A stretch of DNA of 64,000 bases from Paenibacillus hamazuiensis (GCF_023276405.1 NZ_JALRMO010000001.1:5446001-5510000), one strand, 5' to 3'; shown: positions 52,301 through 60,946, counted from the stretch's first letter. Program-made: numbers and translations. Notes: generated by a model not told the origin, from the letters alone.

Positions 52301-53269
52301 GTGGAGAGAGAACTGGCACTGGAGATCGTACGCGTTACGGAGCTGGCGGCGCTTGCCGCAGCCCGCTGGATGGGCCGGGGGGATAAAAACCAGGCGGACG
52401 GAGCGGCTACCGCCGCCATGAGAGCGATGTTCGATTCCGTATCGATTCAGGGGACGGTCGTGATCGGCGAAGGAGAGATGGACGAGGCTCCCATGCTGTA
52501 CATCGGCGAGCGGGTCGGCAGCATGCAGGGACCCGAAGTCGACGTGGCGGTCGACCCGCTCGAAGGCACCGAACTTGTCGCTAAAGGATTGAACAACGCG
52601 CTTGCCGTCATAGCGGTTGCAAACAAAGGAAATCTGCTGCATGCGCCGGATATGTACATGCAGAAGCTTGCCGTAGGACCGCAGCTGGCCGGAAAGCTGC
52701 GGCTGGACGACCCGCTTGAGGAAACGCTGCGGAAAGCGGCTCATCATCTCGGGAAAGATTTGCATAACCTGACCGTCATGGTGCTCGACCGCGAACGCCA
52801 TCAATCGATCATCCGCACGCTGCGCGAAGTCGGCGTCCGTATCAAATTTTTAAGCGACGGCGATGTAGCCGGAGCGATGGCCCCGGCGATGCCGGAATCG
52901 GGCATCGACCTGTACGTCGGCTCGGGCGGCGCGCCTGAAGGCGTGCTTGCGGCGGCGGCGCTGATCTGCCTGGGCGGTGAACTGCAGGGACGTCTGCTGC
53001 CCGCAAGCGACGATGAGCGGCAGCGCTGCATTGAGATGGGACTGTCGGATCCTAATAAAATATTGACGATGCAGGACATGATCGGCAGCGAAGACGTTAT
53101 TTTTGCGGCTACCGGCATCACGCCGGGAGAATTTCTCGGAGGCGTCAAATATTTGACGGATCAACGCGCAGAGACACATTCCATCGTCATGCGCGCCAAA
53201 ACGAAAACGATCCGGTTTATTCAAACGCTTCACTACCTGCCGAATAAACCGCTGCTCGAAGCCCTGTAA
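52301..53269 (+). CDS. glpX: class II fructose-1,6-bisphosphatase GlpX
   Basis: 322-residue gluconeogenic phosphatase (fructose 1,6-bisphosphate to fructose 6-phosphate). Seen: GRGDKNQADGAATAAMR, VVIGEGEMDEAPMLYIGE, VAVDPLEGTELVAKG (metal and phosphate site) and GSGGAPEGVLAAAAL. Start GTG 52301 with AAAGGGAG nine bases upstream. Divergent from ccpN with CcpN-type sites in the gap, so it is probably repressed by CcpN on sugar. Confidence 0.95.
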   Translation: MERELALEIVRVTELAALAAARWMGRGDKNQADGAATAAMRAMFDSVSIQGTVVIGEGEMDEAPMLYIGERVGSMQGPEVDVAVDPLEGTELVAKGLNNALAVIAVANKGNLLHAPDMYMQKLAVGPQLAGKLRLDDPLEETLRKAAHHLGKDLHNLTVMVLDRERHQSIIRTLREVGVRIKFLSDGDVAGAMAPAMPESGIDLYVGSGGAPEGVLAAAALICLGGELQGRLLPASDDERQRCIEMGLSDPNKILTMQDMIGSEDVIFAATGITPGEFLGGVKYLTDQRAETHSIVMRAKTKTIRFIQTLHYLPNKPLLEAL

Positions 53270-53355
53270 CGTATCACTTCTTCACCGGAAAAAACTATGC
53301 TACAATCCAAGAAGGTTTTCATTTACACATCAACTTGGAAAGTAGGTTTTCTCCG

Positions 53356-54171
53356 GTGAGCTTTTTTTTCTACATCATCGTCGGTTTGGTATCCGCAACG
53401 TTCGGCAGTCTCGTAGGTCTCGGGGGCGGCATCATCATCGTGCCGGTGCTGGTTTATCTCGGTCCCTATTTTCTCGGTGAGCACATTTCCGTATCGACGG
53501 CCGTCGGCACTTCCCTGGCTGTGCTTATTTTTACCGCCCTCTCTTCCACCTTGACCTTCATCAAGCAAAAACGCGTCGATTTTAAAAGCGGCTGGCTTTA
53601 TTTTATAACCAGCGGTCCCGGTGCCATGCTCGGATCGTATTTGACGCAATTTATGGATGTGAAATCGTTCCAGACCGATTTCGGCCTGTTTATGCTGCTG
53701 ATGGCAATCCTGCTTATCCTGCGGGACTATTTGAAACCGCTGAACGTCCGGTGGAGCATTCAGCGCAGTTTCACCGACCAGAAGGGCGCCACCCATACTT
53801 ACGGGTACAGCATCGTTCCGGCACTCGTCATCGGGCTTCTCGTCGGGCTGGTATCCGGTCTGTTCGGCATCGGCGGAGGTTCCCTGTTCGTCCCTGCAAT
53901 GGTGCTGCTGTTCCGTTACCCGCCCCATGTAGCGACGGCGACGTCGATGTTCGTCATCTTCCTCTCCTCCATCATGGGCAGCGTTACCCACTTCAGCCTC
54001 GGCGAAGTGGACCTTATCATGGTGGCGGGACTCGCTCCCAGCGCGCTCGTCGGAGGCTGGCTCGGCGCCAAAATCGCCGGAATGCTCAGCACCAAAAAAC
54101 TGATGTGGGTACTGCGAGTCACCTTCCTTCTCGTAGCCCTGCGGATGATATACGAAGGAATAACGACTTAA
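53356..54171 (+). CDS. TSUP-family (TauE/SafE) sulfite/anion permease
   Basis: 271-residue membrane protein of about eight helices with the two family glycine motifs: FGSLVGLGGGIIIVPVL near the N-terminus and LVSGLFGIGGGSLFVPAMVL in the second half. TSUP proteins export or import sulfite, sulfoacetate, sulfate or related anions. GTG 53356 is chosen because GTAGG is nine bases upstream; a TTG seven codons earlier has no site. No substrate clue in neighbours (glpX upstream, deacetylase downstream). Confidence 0.9.
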   Translation: MSFFFYIIVGLVSATFGSLVGLGGGIIIVPVLVYLGPYFLGEHISVSTAVGTSLAVLIFTALSSTLTFIKQKRVDFKSGWLYFITSGPGAMLGSYLTQFMDVKSFQTDFGLFMLLMAILLILRDYLKPLNVRWSIQRSFTDQKGATHTYGYSIVPALVIGLLVGLVSGLFGIGGGSLFVPAMVLLFRYPPHVATATSMFVIFLSSIMGSVTHFSLGEVDLIMVAGLAPSALVGGWLGAKIAGMLSTKKLMWVLRVTFLLVALRMIYEGITT

Positions 54172-54246
54172 CAATTCCAAGGATAAACTCCCCCTTTTTT
54201 CGCAAACTAAAAGCAACGACACGAGAAAAGGGGGAACCTTCGATCC

Positions 54247-55275
54247 ATGCGCAAACCGATCCTCCTCTTCCTTGGCCTGCTTTCCCTTTCTATGCTGTCT
54301 GGCTGCAGGTTTGGCAACTCGGCGGAACCTAGGCCGGAAATGAAATCTATCGTTTCCCGGCAGCAAGATCTGATTCCGTTCCCAATCCCTTTCCAGTACG
54401 AGGAACCCATAGGCCCAAAATGGAATCCGGCTCTCCCGCGTACGGGAATCCCCCAAACCGGAGATGCCGTTCCGAACCTGAGCCCGGCTCCGCAAGCCGT
54501 GCCCCAGCCTGTACCTGCACCGCCAAATCAGCCGTCCCGGGAGGAGCCTAAACCTAAAACGAAGAAAGAAAATGCCCCCTCCGCCCCTGCGGTATCCGCA
54601 AAAAACAGCGAACGCAAGCTGACCATTGCGGAACTGACGAAGAAATATCCGGGCATCTTTATGCTGAAATCGCCTGTCAGCGCCCCTAAAGCCGCGCTTA
54701 CCTTCGACGATGCGCCGGACGATAAGTATACCCCTCAAGTATTGGATATATTAAAGAAATACCATGTGAAGGCGACGTTTTTCATCGTAGGCTCCCGGGC
54801 CGAAAAACATCCTCAGCTGGTGAAACGAATGGTTCGGGAAGGGCATGTGATCGGCAATCATTCTTATGATCATGCGCTGCTCCCCAAGCTGCCCGATGAA
54901 AAATATAAATCGCAAATCCGTAAAACCGACGCGATTATTAAAAGGTTGACAGGATACAGTCCGCGATTTTTGCGCCCCCCTTATGGAGAAATCAGCGAAA
55001 GCCAGCTGAAATGGGCGGCGGCTGAGCGTATGCTTGTCGTCAACTGGAATGTTGACTCTCAGGATTGGCGGCAATTGAATGCACAGCAAGTCACCTATAA
55101 CGTCATGAAGGATGCCCGGGCCGGAGCTATCATCCTTCAGCATTCGGGCGGAGGCGACGGCCAGGATTTATCCGGAACCGTGCAGGCGCTGCCCGGCATC
55201 ATCGAGCAGCTGCGGGCCAAAGGTCTGGAGCTTGTCACGCTGCCCGAGCTGCTGCATGAATCGAAACAGAAGTGA
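54247..55275 (+). CDS. polysaccharide deacetylase lipoprotein
   Basis: 342-residue lipoprotein: signal with lipobox LSGC (Cys19), a Pro-rich linker (about 60-115), then a NodB-type domain (about 145-335). Motif 1 is TFDDAPDD (Ala for the usual Gly), motif 2 is HSYDH with the two metal His, motif 3 is RPPYGE, and VNWNVDSQDW and ILQHSGG close the site. These enzymes remove acetyl groups from peptidoglycan or other amino sugars. AAAAGGGGGAA precedes the start. Confidence 0.92.
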   Translation: MRKPILLFLGLLSLSMLSGCRFGNSAEPRPEMKSIVSRQQDLIPFPIPFQYEEPIGPKWNPALPRTGIPQTGDAVPNLSPAPQAVPQPVPAPPNQPSREEPKPKTKKENAPSAPAVSAKNSERKLTIAELTKKYPGIFMLKSPVSAPKAALTFDDAPDDKYTPQVLDILKKYHVKATFFIVGSRAEKHPQLVKRMVREGHVIGNHSYDHALLPKLPDEKYKSQIRKTDAIIKRLTGYSPRFLRPPYGEISESQLKWAAAERMLVVNWNVDSQDWRQLNAQQVTYNVMKDARAGAIILQHSGGGDGQDLSGTVQALPGIIEQLRAKGLELVTLPELLHESKQK

Positions 55276-55302
55276 TTTCGCGAAAGGAGTATACTTACAA
55301 CC

Positions 55303-55518
55303 ATGATTCAACAATATTTTGTGGACGTCACCTTGGATTGGAACGCCAGCCTGAGCCAGAAGCTGCAGCAGCTGGTCGAAGATGCCGAACAGGAGCTCGG
55401 AACTCCTTATATCGAAGTGGCCCAAGTCATTAAACATGATAATATGCAATACACGGTCATTATCAATGCCGATCAAAGCGATCAGGAAGACCAGGAGGAA
55501 AAGGAAGAGGAGAAGTAA
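55303..55518 (+). CDS. small acidic protein of unknown function
   Basis: 71-residue protein MIQQYFVDVTLDWNASLSQK..., ending in an acidic tail with DQEDQEEKEEEK. An alpha/beta pattern (YFVDVTL, YTVIINAD) suggests a small folded domain. AAAGGAG lies 13 bases upstream of the ATG, somewhat far. It is 27 bases after the deacetylase gene. I do not recognise a family; the acidic tail is common in small Bacillales proteins. Confidence 0.6.
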   Translation: MIQQYFVDVTLDWNASLSQKLQQLVEDAEQELGTPYIEVAQVIKHDNMQYTVIINADQSDQEDQEEKEEEK

Positions 55519-55550
55519 GCCGCAGCCTCCACGAGTAAGCAAAGCAAGCA

Positions 55551-55593
55551 AAAAGGAGCCAATGCCGCAGATGTGCGGCCCTGAGCTCCTTTT
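55551..55593. terminator. bidirectional intrinsic terminator
   Basis: AAAAGGAGC / GCTCCTTTT outer arms and an inner CCGCA/TGCGG hairpin. It separates the small acidic protein gene and the convergent SASP gene. Confidence 0.8.
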
Positions 55594-55596
55594 CCA

Positions 55597-55884
55597 TTAA
55601 CGTCTTGGTCCGGCCAAATGCTGCTGGGCCATCTTAATCATTTCCCGTACCATCGTACCGCCGATCTGACCGCCGATTTTTCCCGCCTGCTCTGTGGTCA
55701 GGTTTCCGTTATTCCCCGGCTCCAGCGGTATGCCAAGCGTTCGTGCCACCTCATATTTGACCTGATCGGGCCGGTCCGGCGAAGTCTGATAACCTTTCTG
55801 TTTCATCACTTGTGCTTTGAACTGGTCAACACCATGCTCCGCGCCGGGTACGACGAGTCGTCGATTGCTCCTTCTTCGAGCCAT
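55597..55884 (-). CDS. alpha/beta-type small acid-soluble spore protein (SASP)
   Basis: 95-residue DNA-binding spore protein of the SASP alpha/beta family. The landmarks are VKYEVARTLGIPLEPGNNGNLTTEQAGKIGGQIGGTMVREMI, with the GPR protease target in the TEQAG-like region shifted. It is longer than typical (about 65-75 residues) owing to an N-terminal extension MARRRSNRRLVVPGAEHGVD. SASPs coat and protect spore DNA. The gap before it contains an ATAAGCAC/GTGCTTAT inverted repeat (55911-55948) of unknown role. Confidence 0.9.
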   Translation of the reverse strand: MARRRSNRRLVVPGAEHGVDQFKAQVMKQKGYQTSPDRPDQVKYEVARTLGIPLEPGNNGNLTTEQAGKIGGQIGGTMVREMIKMAQQHLAGPRR

Positions 55885-55982
55885 TACGGTTAACCTCCTA
55901 TAACCAGCTTATAAGCACAGATGAAGTTCATCCCTCAGCCGTGCTTATTCCATAGGTTAACCTCAACCGAACGATCTATGTA

Positions 55983-56429
55983 CTAGGCCATGACGTAAAT
56001 ATGAAATCCGCCGATATCCGGCAAATTGAGAGGAATCGAAAATGCTTTTTTCACTCCGGTCATCTCACCTTGAATCAGGTTAGGAGGCGTAATGTCAATC
56101 TCGATGCCTTCATTGTAGAGCATCGTGCTGGCATTTCCGCTGATCATATTGCCCAGCTCGCCTATGGCGCTTTGACTGAGCTCGTCGAACTGCGTCACTT
56201 GAAAGCCGCCCATCATTCCGGACACGATCTTCAGCGCAACCTGCTCCGGGAAGCCAAAAATTATGTCTCCCTTCATCTGTCCGATTAAACCTATTTTCAG
56301 CCAGATGTGATCGCCCCCCATGGAGACATCCAAAATCTTCAATTCGCCGACAGTCGGCTTTACGTTGATAAGCTGCTCGATAACCATCACCGACGAAGCG
56401 AGAAAAGGATTAATATAAGCCGCTTGCAT
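55983..56429 (-). CDS. cheX: CheX, CheY-P phosphatase/chemotaxis protein
   Basis: 148-residue protein of the CheC/CheX/FliY family. The phosphatase signature E-x2-N appears as IGELGNMISGNAS, one site as in CheX rather than two as in CheC. It removes phosphate from CheY-P and so resets motor switching; CheX forms dimers. ATG 56429 is chosen because GGAGGG lies at good distance and the upstream frame reads into the terminator. A c-di-GMP-I riboswitch and an intrinsic terminator lie directly upstream, so its expression should depend on c-di-GMP. Confidence 0.9.
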   Translation of the reverse strand: MQAAYINPFLASSVMVIEQLINVKPTVGELKILDVSMGGDHIWLKIGLIGQMKGDIIFGFPEQVALKIVSGMMGGFQVTQFDELSQSAIGELGNMISGNASTMLYNEGIEIDITPPNLIQGEMTGVKKAFSIPLNLPDIGGFHIYVMA

Positions 56430-56451
56430 CAGAAATCCCTCCGTTTTATGC

Positions 56452-56477
56452 AAAAAAAACCACCCGAAACGGGTGGT
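56452..56477 (-). terminator. riboswitch expression-platform terminator before cheX
   Basis: ACCACCCGaaaCGGGTGGT hairpin (56459-56477) followed on the minus strand by eight T (56459-56452). It lies between the c-di-GMP aptamer and cheX, 22 bases from the start codon. Confidence 0.85.
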
Positions 56478-56516
56478 CGCTATTTCTGAATACACTCTCA
56501 GGAATAGAAAACACAA

Positions 56517-56600
56517 ATTTCGGTAACTCAGCCGCCATTGGATTCTCCTTTAGGCCTGAAGCTTTGCGTCCCTATTTTTCAATAGGTTTGCCGTTTCGGA
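56517..56600 (-). ncRNA. cyclic di-GMP-I (GEMM) riboswitch
   Basis: On the minus strand the run reads ACGGCAAACC, a short P1b hairpin, then GGGACGCAAAGCTTC, AGGCCTAAAGG, AATGGCGGCTGAGTTACCG. The GCAAAGCC-like core, the GGCCTAAA tetraloop-receptor element and the flanking P1 pairing match the GEMM-I aptamer. A second hairpin (56480-56508) and a terminator follow, then cheX. Confidence 0.88.
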
Positions 56601-56725
56601 TTTGACTTGCCTGTGAGTCGTGAGTTGTACTACTATTTTACCATATCAGTCGAAATTAGGCACTAACAAATTGGACAAAATTTCATGGAATCGATAAAAA
56701 TAAGTCTTAAGGAGTTGTCCTTACA

Positions 56726-57466
56726 TTGAAGCTGCCCGTTTCTCAAGCCCACCGTCCGTGGCCCGTCCCTGAATCGTCCTGGATCATGAAGCAAATTTGG
56801 CACGACCTTCTGTTTGCACACTGGCCGGTCCGCCCTCAGGAAATCCGTGAAATGATTCCTTCCGGAATGACGCTCGATACGTTCGACGGCTTCGCCTGGA
56901 TCGGCGTCGTGCCTTTCAGGATGAGCGGTATACGGCTGCGAGGCCTGCCTCCTATCCCGTTTACCGATCGTTTTCCCGAAATCAACGTAAGAACCTACGT
57001 TACCGTAAACGGTAAACCGGGTGTTTATTTTTTCAGCCTCGACGCGGCCAACCGGCTGGCAGTGCAGACTGCCAAAACGTTTTTTCATCTTCCGTATTTC
57101 TATGCAGAAATGGAATGCACAAATGAGGACGGAATCATCCGTTACCGAAGCCGCAGAAAAAATACAACCGAAACTCCGGTTGCATTCGAAGGACGATATA
57201 AACCTGTTTCTCCCGTTTTTTATGCCTCGCAGGGATCATGGGAATATTGGCTTACCGAGCGATACTGTCTGTATACGACAAATCGTAAGAGGGAAGTTGT
57301 GCGGGGGGATATACTTCACCTGCCGTGGCCGCTGCAGCAGGCAGAAGCCGATATCGGACTGAATACCATGATGACAGCTCAATCGATCAAGCCGTCGGGT
57401 CAAAAACCTCATCTTCATTTTTCAAAACGACTGGAAGTATGGATTTGGCCTTTGTCTCCGGGCTGA
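56726..57466 (+). CDS. DUF2071/YqjF-family protein
   Basis: 246-residue protein of the YqjF (DUF2071) family. Typical sequence: MKQIWHDLLFAHWPVRPQEIREMIPSGMTLDTFDGFAWIGVVPFRMSGIRLRGLPPIP, ending with KRLEVWIWPL. Biochemical function is unknown; members occur widely in Bacillales. Start TTG 56726 with AAGGAG ten bases upstream. The last 80 bases overlap the convergent ligase gene. Confidence 0.85.
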   Translation: MKLPVSQAHRPWPVPESSWIMKQIWHDLLFAHWPVRPQEIREMIPSGMTLDTFDGFAWIGVVPFRMSGIRLRGLPPIPFTDRFPEINVRTYVTVNGKPGVYFFSLDAANRLAVQTAKTFFHLPYFYAEMECTNEDGIIRYRSRRKNTTETPVAFEGRYKPVSPVFYASQGSWEYWLTERYCLYTTNRKREVVRGDILHLPWPLQQAEADIGLNTMMTAQSIKPSGQKPHLHFSKRLEVWIWPLSPG

Positions 57467-58037
57467 TCAAATGCACCCAATCGTGGGACCTTCTTCCTAC
57501 ATACCTGCTGTCTTTTCTTTTAGCGATCAAGCCTTCCGGTTCGCGGTTAAACATAGCGCTATAAACCAGATCTCTTTCGTTCTCGATATAAGATATTTTT
57601 TGAAAAAATTCATTTTCCGTTAAAATCGACTCCAAAATCGATTTTCTTTTCATAAGCGGCAGCTTTCGTAAATCCCTGTCTTTATAGGAAAGAACATCGA
57701 AAACGGTAAAGATCACAGGACAGTTGCGGACTGCCGCCTCTATCTGCTTTCTTTTGCTAAAGCGCATTCTTTCCGCAACTGGAGCACCGTCATAAAAGCC
57801 GCTTTCCGGGTCTATACGGCACACGACCCCATCCAGGATGACATTCCCTTCAACGGGGACGCAGTGAAGTTCCGGGAACAATCGAGTGACTTCATATTTT
57901 TTATGCGATAACAATCTGGTCTCTATCTCCGTTCGGGTTAATATCACGCGGAGTCCTTCCACTTTCGGCTCGAATATATAATCTCTTGCGTCAAACGGAT
58001 TTTCGGCACTTTCGAGCATCATCGGTGCGATAATCAT
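57387..58037 (-). CDS. short ATP-dependent DNA ligase-like protein
   Basis: 216-residue nucleotidyltransferase domain. Motif I with the adenylated Lys is FEPKVEGLRV (K-x-E-G instead of K-x-D-G), and the motif IV/V region is EGLIAKRKDSRYVGRRSHDWVHL. The C-terminal OB-fold normally following is missing or reduced to about 20 residues, and there is no primase or nuclease domain as in LigD. It may act as a minimal ligase for spore DNA repair, or be a remnant. ATG 58037 has GGGGG seven bases upstream. It overlaps the DUF2071 gene end by 80 bases. Confidence 0.82.
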   Translation of the reverse strand: MIIAPMMLESAENPFDARDYIFEPKVEGLRVILTRTEIETRLLSHKKYEVTRLFPELHCVPVEGNVILDGVVCRIDPESGFYDGAPVAERMRFSKRKQIEAAVRNCPVIFTVFDVLSYKDRDLRKLPLMKRKSILESILTENEFFQKISYIENERDLVYSAMFNREPEGLIAKRKDSRYVGRRSHDWVHLISPETKAKSILPVVLKNEDEVFDPTA

Positions 58038-58169
58038 AGACATTCCCCCGCATTCCATTGTACCATGGAGCAGCCTGCGGTTTATCAGGAAAATAGGGGA
58101 CGGGAATGCATATTTTGGAAAACATCCAACCATAATAAGAATGCAACTACTTCAGGAGGTGAAATCAAT

Positions 58170-58394
58170 ATGGGACGTGGTCAAAGTCGTTCGAGCAACC
58201 AACTGGTCGTTCAGCAAGCGACAAGAGCCATGGAGCAATTGAAGTTTGAAGTCGCCCAGGAGTTAGGCATTCAAGTGCCGCAGGACGGATACTACGGTTA
58301 CATGGCCACTCGCGATACCGGCGCTATCGGGGGACATATGGTCCGCCGCATGGTGCAAATCGCCGAGCAGCAGCTGTCCGGTTTTCGCTTGTAG
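58170..58394 (+). CDS. alpha/beta-type small acid-soluble spore protein (SASP)
   Basis: 74-residue SASP of typical length. Pattern SNQLVVQQATRAMEQLKFEVAQELGI, then GYYGYMATRDTGAIGGHMVRRMVQIAEQQL, with the GPR site region at ATRDTG rather than the usual TEFASE-like sequence. It binds spore DNA. GGAGGTGAAATCAAT precedes ATG 58170; an open frame extends upstream without a site. Its terminator stem at 58475-58511 is now followed by a group II intron. Confidence 0.92.
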   Translation: MGRGQSRSSNQLVVQQATRAMEQLKFEVAQELGIQVPQDGYYGYMATRDTGAIGGHMVRRMVQIAEQQLSGFRL

Positions 58395-58474
58395 GAAAAG
58401 CTAAGATACTCGGGTCTAAACGGAAGCTTTTCTTGAAAGATCAAAATTATGCTTTCTGAATCTTATAAGCGGAA

Positions 58475-58511
58475 AAGACCGCAAAGGATATCCGATATCC
58501 TTTGCGGTCTT
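58475..58511. terminator. terminator stem interrupted from its T tract by the intron
   Basis: AAGACCGCAAAGGATATC and its reverse complement form an 18-base stem with almost no loop (58475-58511). The group II intron starts at once after it (58512), and the T-rich 3' side (TTTC, from 60567) lies beyond the intron. In reverse it probably ended the tRNA array before the insertion. Confidence 0.8.
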
Positions 58512-60566
58512 GTGCGCTTGGCAGCGCATCGTACTAACGGGTGAAAGTCCCGAGCGCACCGCGGGGTGGCGGAAGCGCATAGCCGACTGGTAGTGCTCTG
58601 GCCGTAAGGGAGGGTGCGGAGGATCAGAAGGCAAAACCCGGAACAGGCGGCATGAACCATGTTGGCTGGCGAAGCCGGATAACCCTGCAAGAGAAGGGGA
58701 CGTCCTATACCACCATAGGCTTCGAAAGTTAGGAGGACTGGATTCGGGGGAAAGACGATGACGTGACCCAAGGAGGGCTTATCGTCTTCCGCATAGCGGT
58801 AAACTCTTTTCAAGGCTTATAGGGCTAAGACAGAATGATGGATGGTGAGCAGTCATACGAAGGGATAGTAGTGAGAAAGCTTGCCGGAAAAGCCGCAATG
58901 GCAAGTGAACCGACACCAACGTTGTCGGTGCAAGCTTAGACCCAAAAGGCAAAGACTTGGTGCGAAGCCCGGAACCGTGGAAGAAAAGCATAACCACCTA
59001 GGAAGCCGTCATGTGCCAGACAGAAGCCGGGGAGCCAAGAAGAGCGAAGAGCCGGGGCTGAACAAAAGGGTAGGCCGTCTGGGGCGGAGTACCGAAGGGG
59101 AACCGGAAAGGCTGAAAGATTAGCTATACGTCCGGAAACTGAAAGGGAAGGAACACGAGACATGAAGGAAGGAAAAGGAGAGGTAGGCTTTCGTGAGGGA
59201 GTAGAAGTCCCGAGAAAACGCAGATGGCACAGCCTCATCGACAAGATATGGGCGATGCCGAACCTTGAGGAGGCATTCCGGGAGGTCAAGCGCAACCGGG
59301 GAGCAGCGGGAGTAGACGGAGTGACCATAAAGGTATTCGAGAGTGAACTGGAGCGTAACTTAAGAACGCTTCAGCAGGAGCTGCGGGCGAAGGCATACAA
59401 GCCGATGCCGGTCAGGCGCATGTACATTTCCAAGGAAAATGGGGGTCAAAGGCCGCTCGGGATACCCGCAATTCGCGATCGCGTAGTACAGGCGGCGACC
59501 CGCCGAATCCTCGAACCGATTTACGAGGCGACATTTATGGAGTGTAGTTTTGGGTTTCGCCCGGGACGCAGTGCACACATGGCGCTGGAGAACATTCGGA
59601 AAGATCTCATGGATGGATACGTTTATGTGATCGACGCCGACCTGAAATCGTATTTCGATCTCATTCCACATGACAAGTTGCTTAAGGCCGTCAAGGAAGA
59701 AGTGGTGGATGGTAGTGTCCTAAAGCTCATAGAAAGCTTCTTAAAGTCCGGAGTCATGGAGAACGGAAGTTTTCACCTGAACGAGCAAGGAAGTCCACAG
59801 GGTGGGGTTATTAGTCCGCTTTTGGCGAATATCTACCTAAACCCGCTGGATAAGCTCATGACTGAACGGAAGCACCGTATAACACGGTACGCCGATGATT
59901 TTGTGATCTGCTGCAAATCCCAAAAGGGGGCAGAGAGGGTACTCCAAGGTGTTATTCGTCTACTGGAACAAGAGCTTGGGCTCAAAGTACACCCGGAGAA
60001 AACCAAGATCGTGAACAACTTGGAACAGTCCTTTATGTTCCTAGGTCATGAGTTTAAACCGGGATTTTGGGTTACTCCATCCTCGAAAGCCAAACAGAAA
60101 TTTAAAGAACGCGTGAAAGCAATTACGCGGCGGAACCAAACGGTGAATGTGGAACAGCTGATCCGAAAGAAGTTGAATCCATATTTACGTGGATGGGGTA
60201 GCTATTTTGGCTGGGGCAACGTAGGAAGTCTGATGAGAGAGTACGATGCATGGATAAGGAGAAGGCTCCGGATGGTACAGTTGCGGAGCTGGAAAAAGCC
60301 GAAGAACTTCTACAGGGCACTAAGAAAGAATAAGTGGAGGGGAGAGCTTCCCAAGATGCGTATGTTCGCATGGAGAAGCTCGCTATCCAAGCCAGCCAGT
60401 GTTGCAATGCCAAACGATTGGTTCAGAGAAAGAGGTCTCGTTTTTCTCGTAGACATCTATAATGAACATCATCCCCAGCGGGGATAAGCGCGGAGGAGCC
60501 GGATGCGATGACCCGCACGTCCGGTTCTGTGAGAGGCCCATGAATTCATTCATGGGCCTACTCGAT
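58512..60566 (+). mobile_element. group II intron, bacterial class C-like
   Basis: About 2,055 bases. The 5' end GTGCGC fits the GTGYG consensus, domain V is at about 60497-60526 (AGCCGGATGCGATGACC then CGCACGTCCGGTT, with the AGC catalytic triad), domain VI is the AGGCCCATGAATTCATTC hairpin, and the 3' end is CTCGAT (AY). Insertion behind a terminator stem is characteristic of class C introns, which lack a strong sequence target. The exact 3' boundary is judged from the AY rule and the T tract. It encodes the RT at 59162-60487. Confidence 0.88.
59162..60487 (+). CDS. group II intron reverse transcriptase/maturase
   Basis: 441-residue protein: N-terminal RT0 region, RT fingers/palm with GVDGVTIKVFE, RRMYISKENGGQRPLGIPAIRDR, the GSPQGGVISPLLANIYL block and catalytic YADD at 243-246, then a maturase X domain (NPYLRGWGSYFGWGNV). 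No HNH endonuclease domain, as expected for class C. It helps splicing and target-primed retrotransposition. GGAAGGA is nine bases before the ATG. The frame is intact, so the element may be active. Confidence 0.94.
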   Translation: MKEGKGEVGFREGVEVPRKRRWHSLIDKIWAMPNLEEAFREVKRNRGAAGVDGVTIKVFESELERNLRTLQQELRAKAYKPMPVRRMYISKENGGQRPLGIPAIRDRVVQAATRRILEPIYEATFMECSFGFRPGRSAHMALENIRKDLMDGYVYVIDADLKSYFDLIPHDKLLKAVKEEVVDGSVLKLIESFLKSGVMENGSFHLNEQGSPQGGVISPLLANIYLNPLDKLMTERKHRITRYADDFVICCKSQKGAERVLQGVIRLLEQELGLKVHPEKTKIVNNLEQSFMFLGHEFKPGFWVTPSSKAKQKFKERVKAITRRNQTVNVEQLIRKKLNPYLRGWGSYFGWGNVGSLMREYDAWIRRRLRMVQLRSWKKPKNFYRALRKNKWRGELPKMRMFAWRSSLSKPASVAMPNDWFRERGLVFLVDIYNEHHPQRG

Positions 60567-60576
60567 TTTCATTCGA

Positions 60577-60656
60577 TGCCGGTGAAGGGACTCGAACCCC
60601 CACGGTTTCCCTCACGATTTTGAGTCGCGCGCGTCTGCCAATTCCGCCACACCGGC
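60577..60656 (-). tRNA. tRNA-Leu(CAA)
   Basis: Cloverleaf GCCGGTG...CACCGGC with anticodon CAA and a long variable arm. No encoded CCA. Last gene of the array. Confidence 0.9.
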
Positions 60657-60683
60657 TTATGAAATTAAAGATCAAAAAAAAAA

Positions 60684-60760
60684 TGGCGTGCCCTAAGAGA
60701 TTCGAACTCCTGACCTTTTGATTCGTAGTCAAACGCTCTATCCGGCTGAGCTAAGGGCAC
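60684..60760 (-). tRNA. tRNA-Arg(ACG)
   Basis: Acceptor GTGCCC/GGGCAC, anticodon ACG, encoded CCA. It lies between two tRNA-Leu genes, an addition relative to the Bacillus trnD order. Confidence 0.95.
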
Positions 60761-60774
60761 ATGTTGTCGTTGAG

Positions 60775-60863
60775 TGGTGCCGAAGACCAGACTTGAACTG
60801 GTACGGTAGTCACCTACCGCAGGATTTTAAGTCCTGTGCGTCTGCCGATTCCGCCACTCCGGC
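60775..60863 (-). tRNA. tRNA-Leu(TAA)
   Basis: GCCGGAG acceptor, anticodon TAA, long variable arm, encoded CCA. Confidence 0.95.
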
Positions 60864-60871
60864 TAAAAAAA

Positions 60872-60945
60872 TGGAGGCGCCACCCAGATTCGAACTGGGG
60901 GTAAAGCTTTTGCAGAGCTCTGCCTTACCACTTGGCTATGGCGCC
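60872..60945 (-). tRNA. tRNA-Cys(GCA)
   Basis: GGCGCCA acceptor, anticodon GCA, encoded CCA. Confidence 0.95.
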
Positions 60946-60946
60946 T

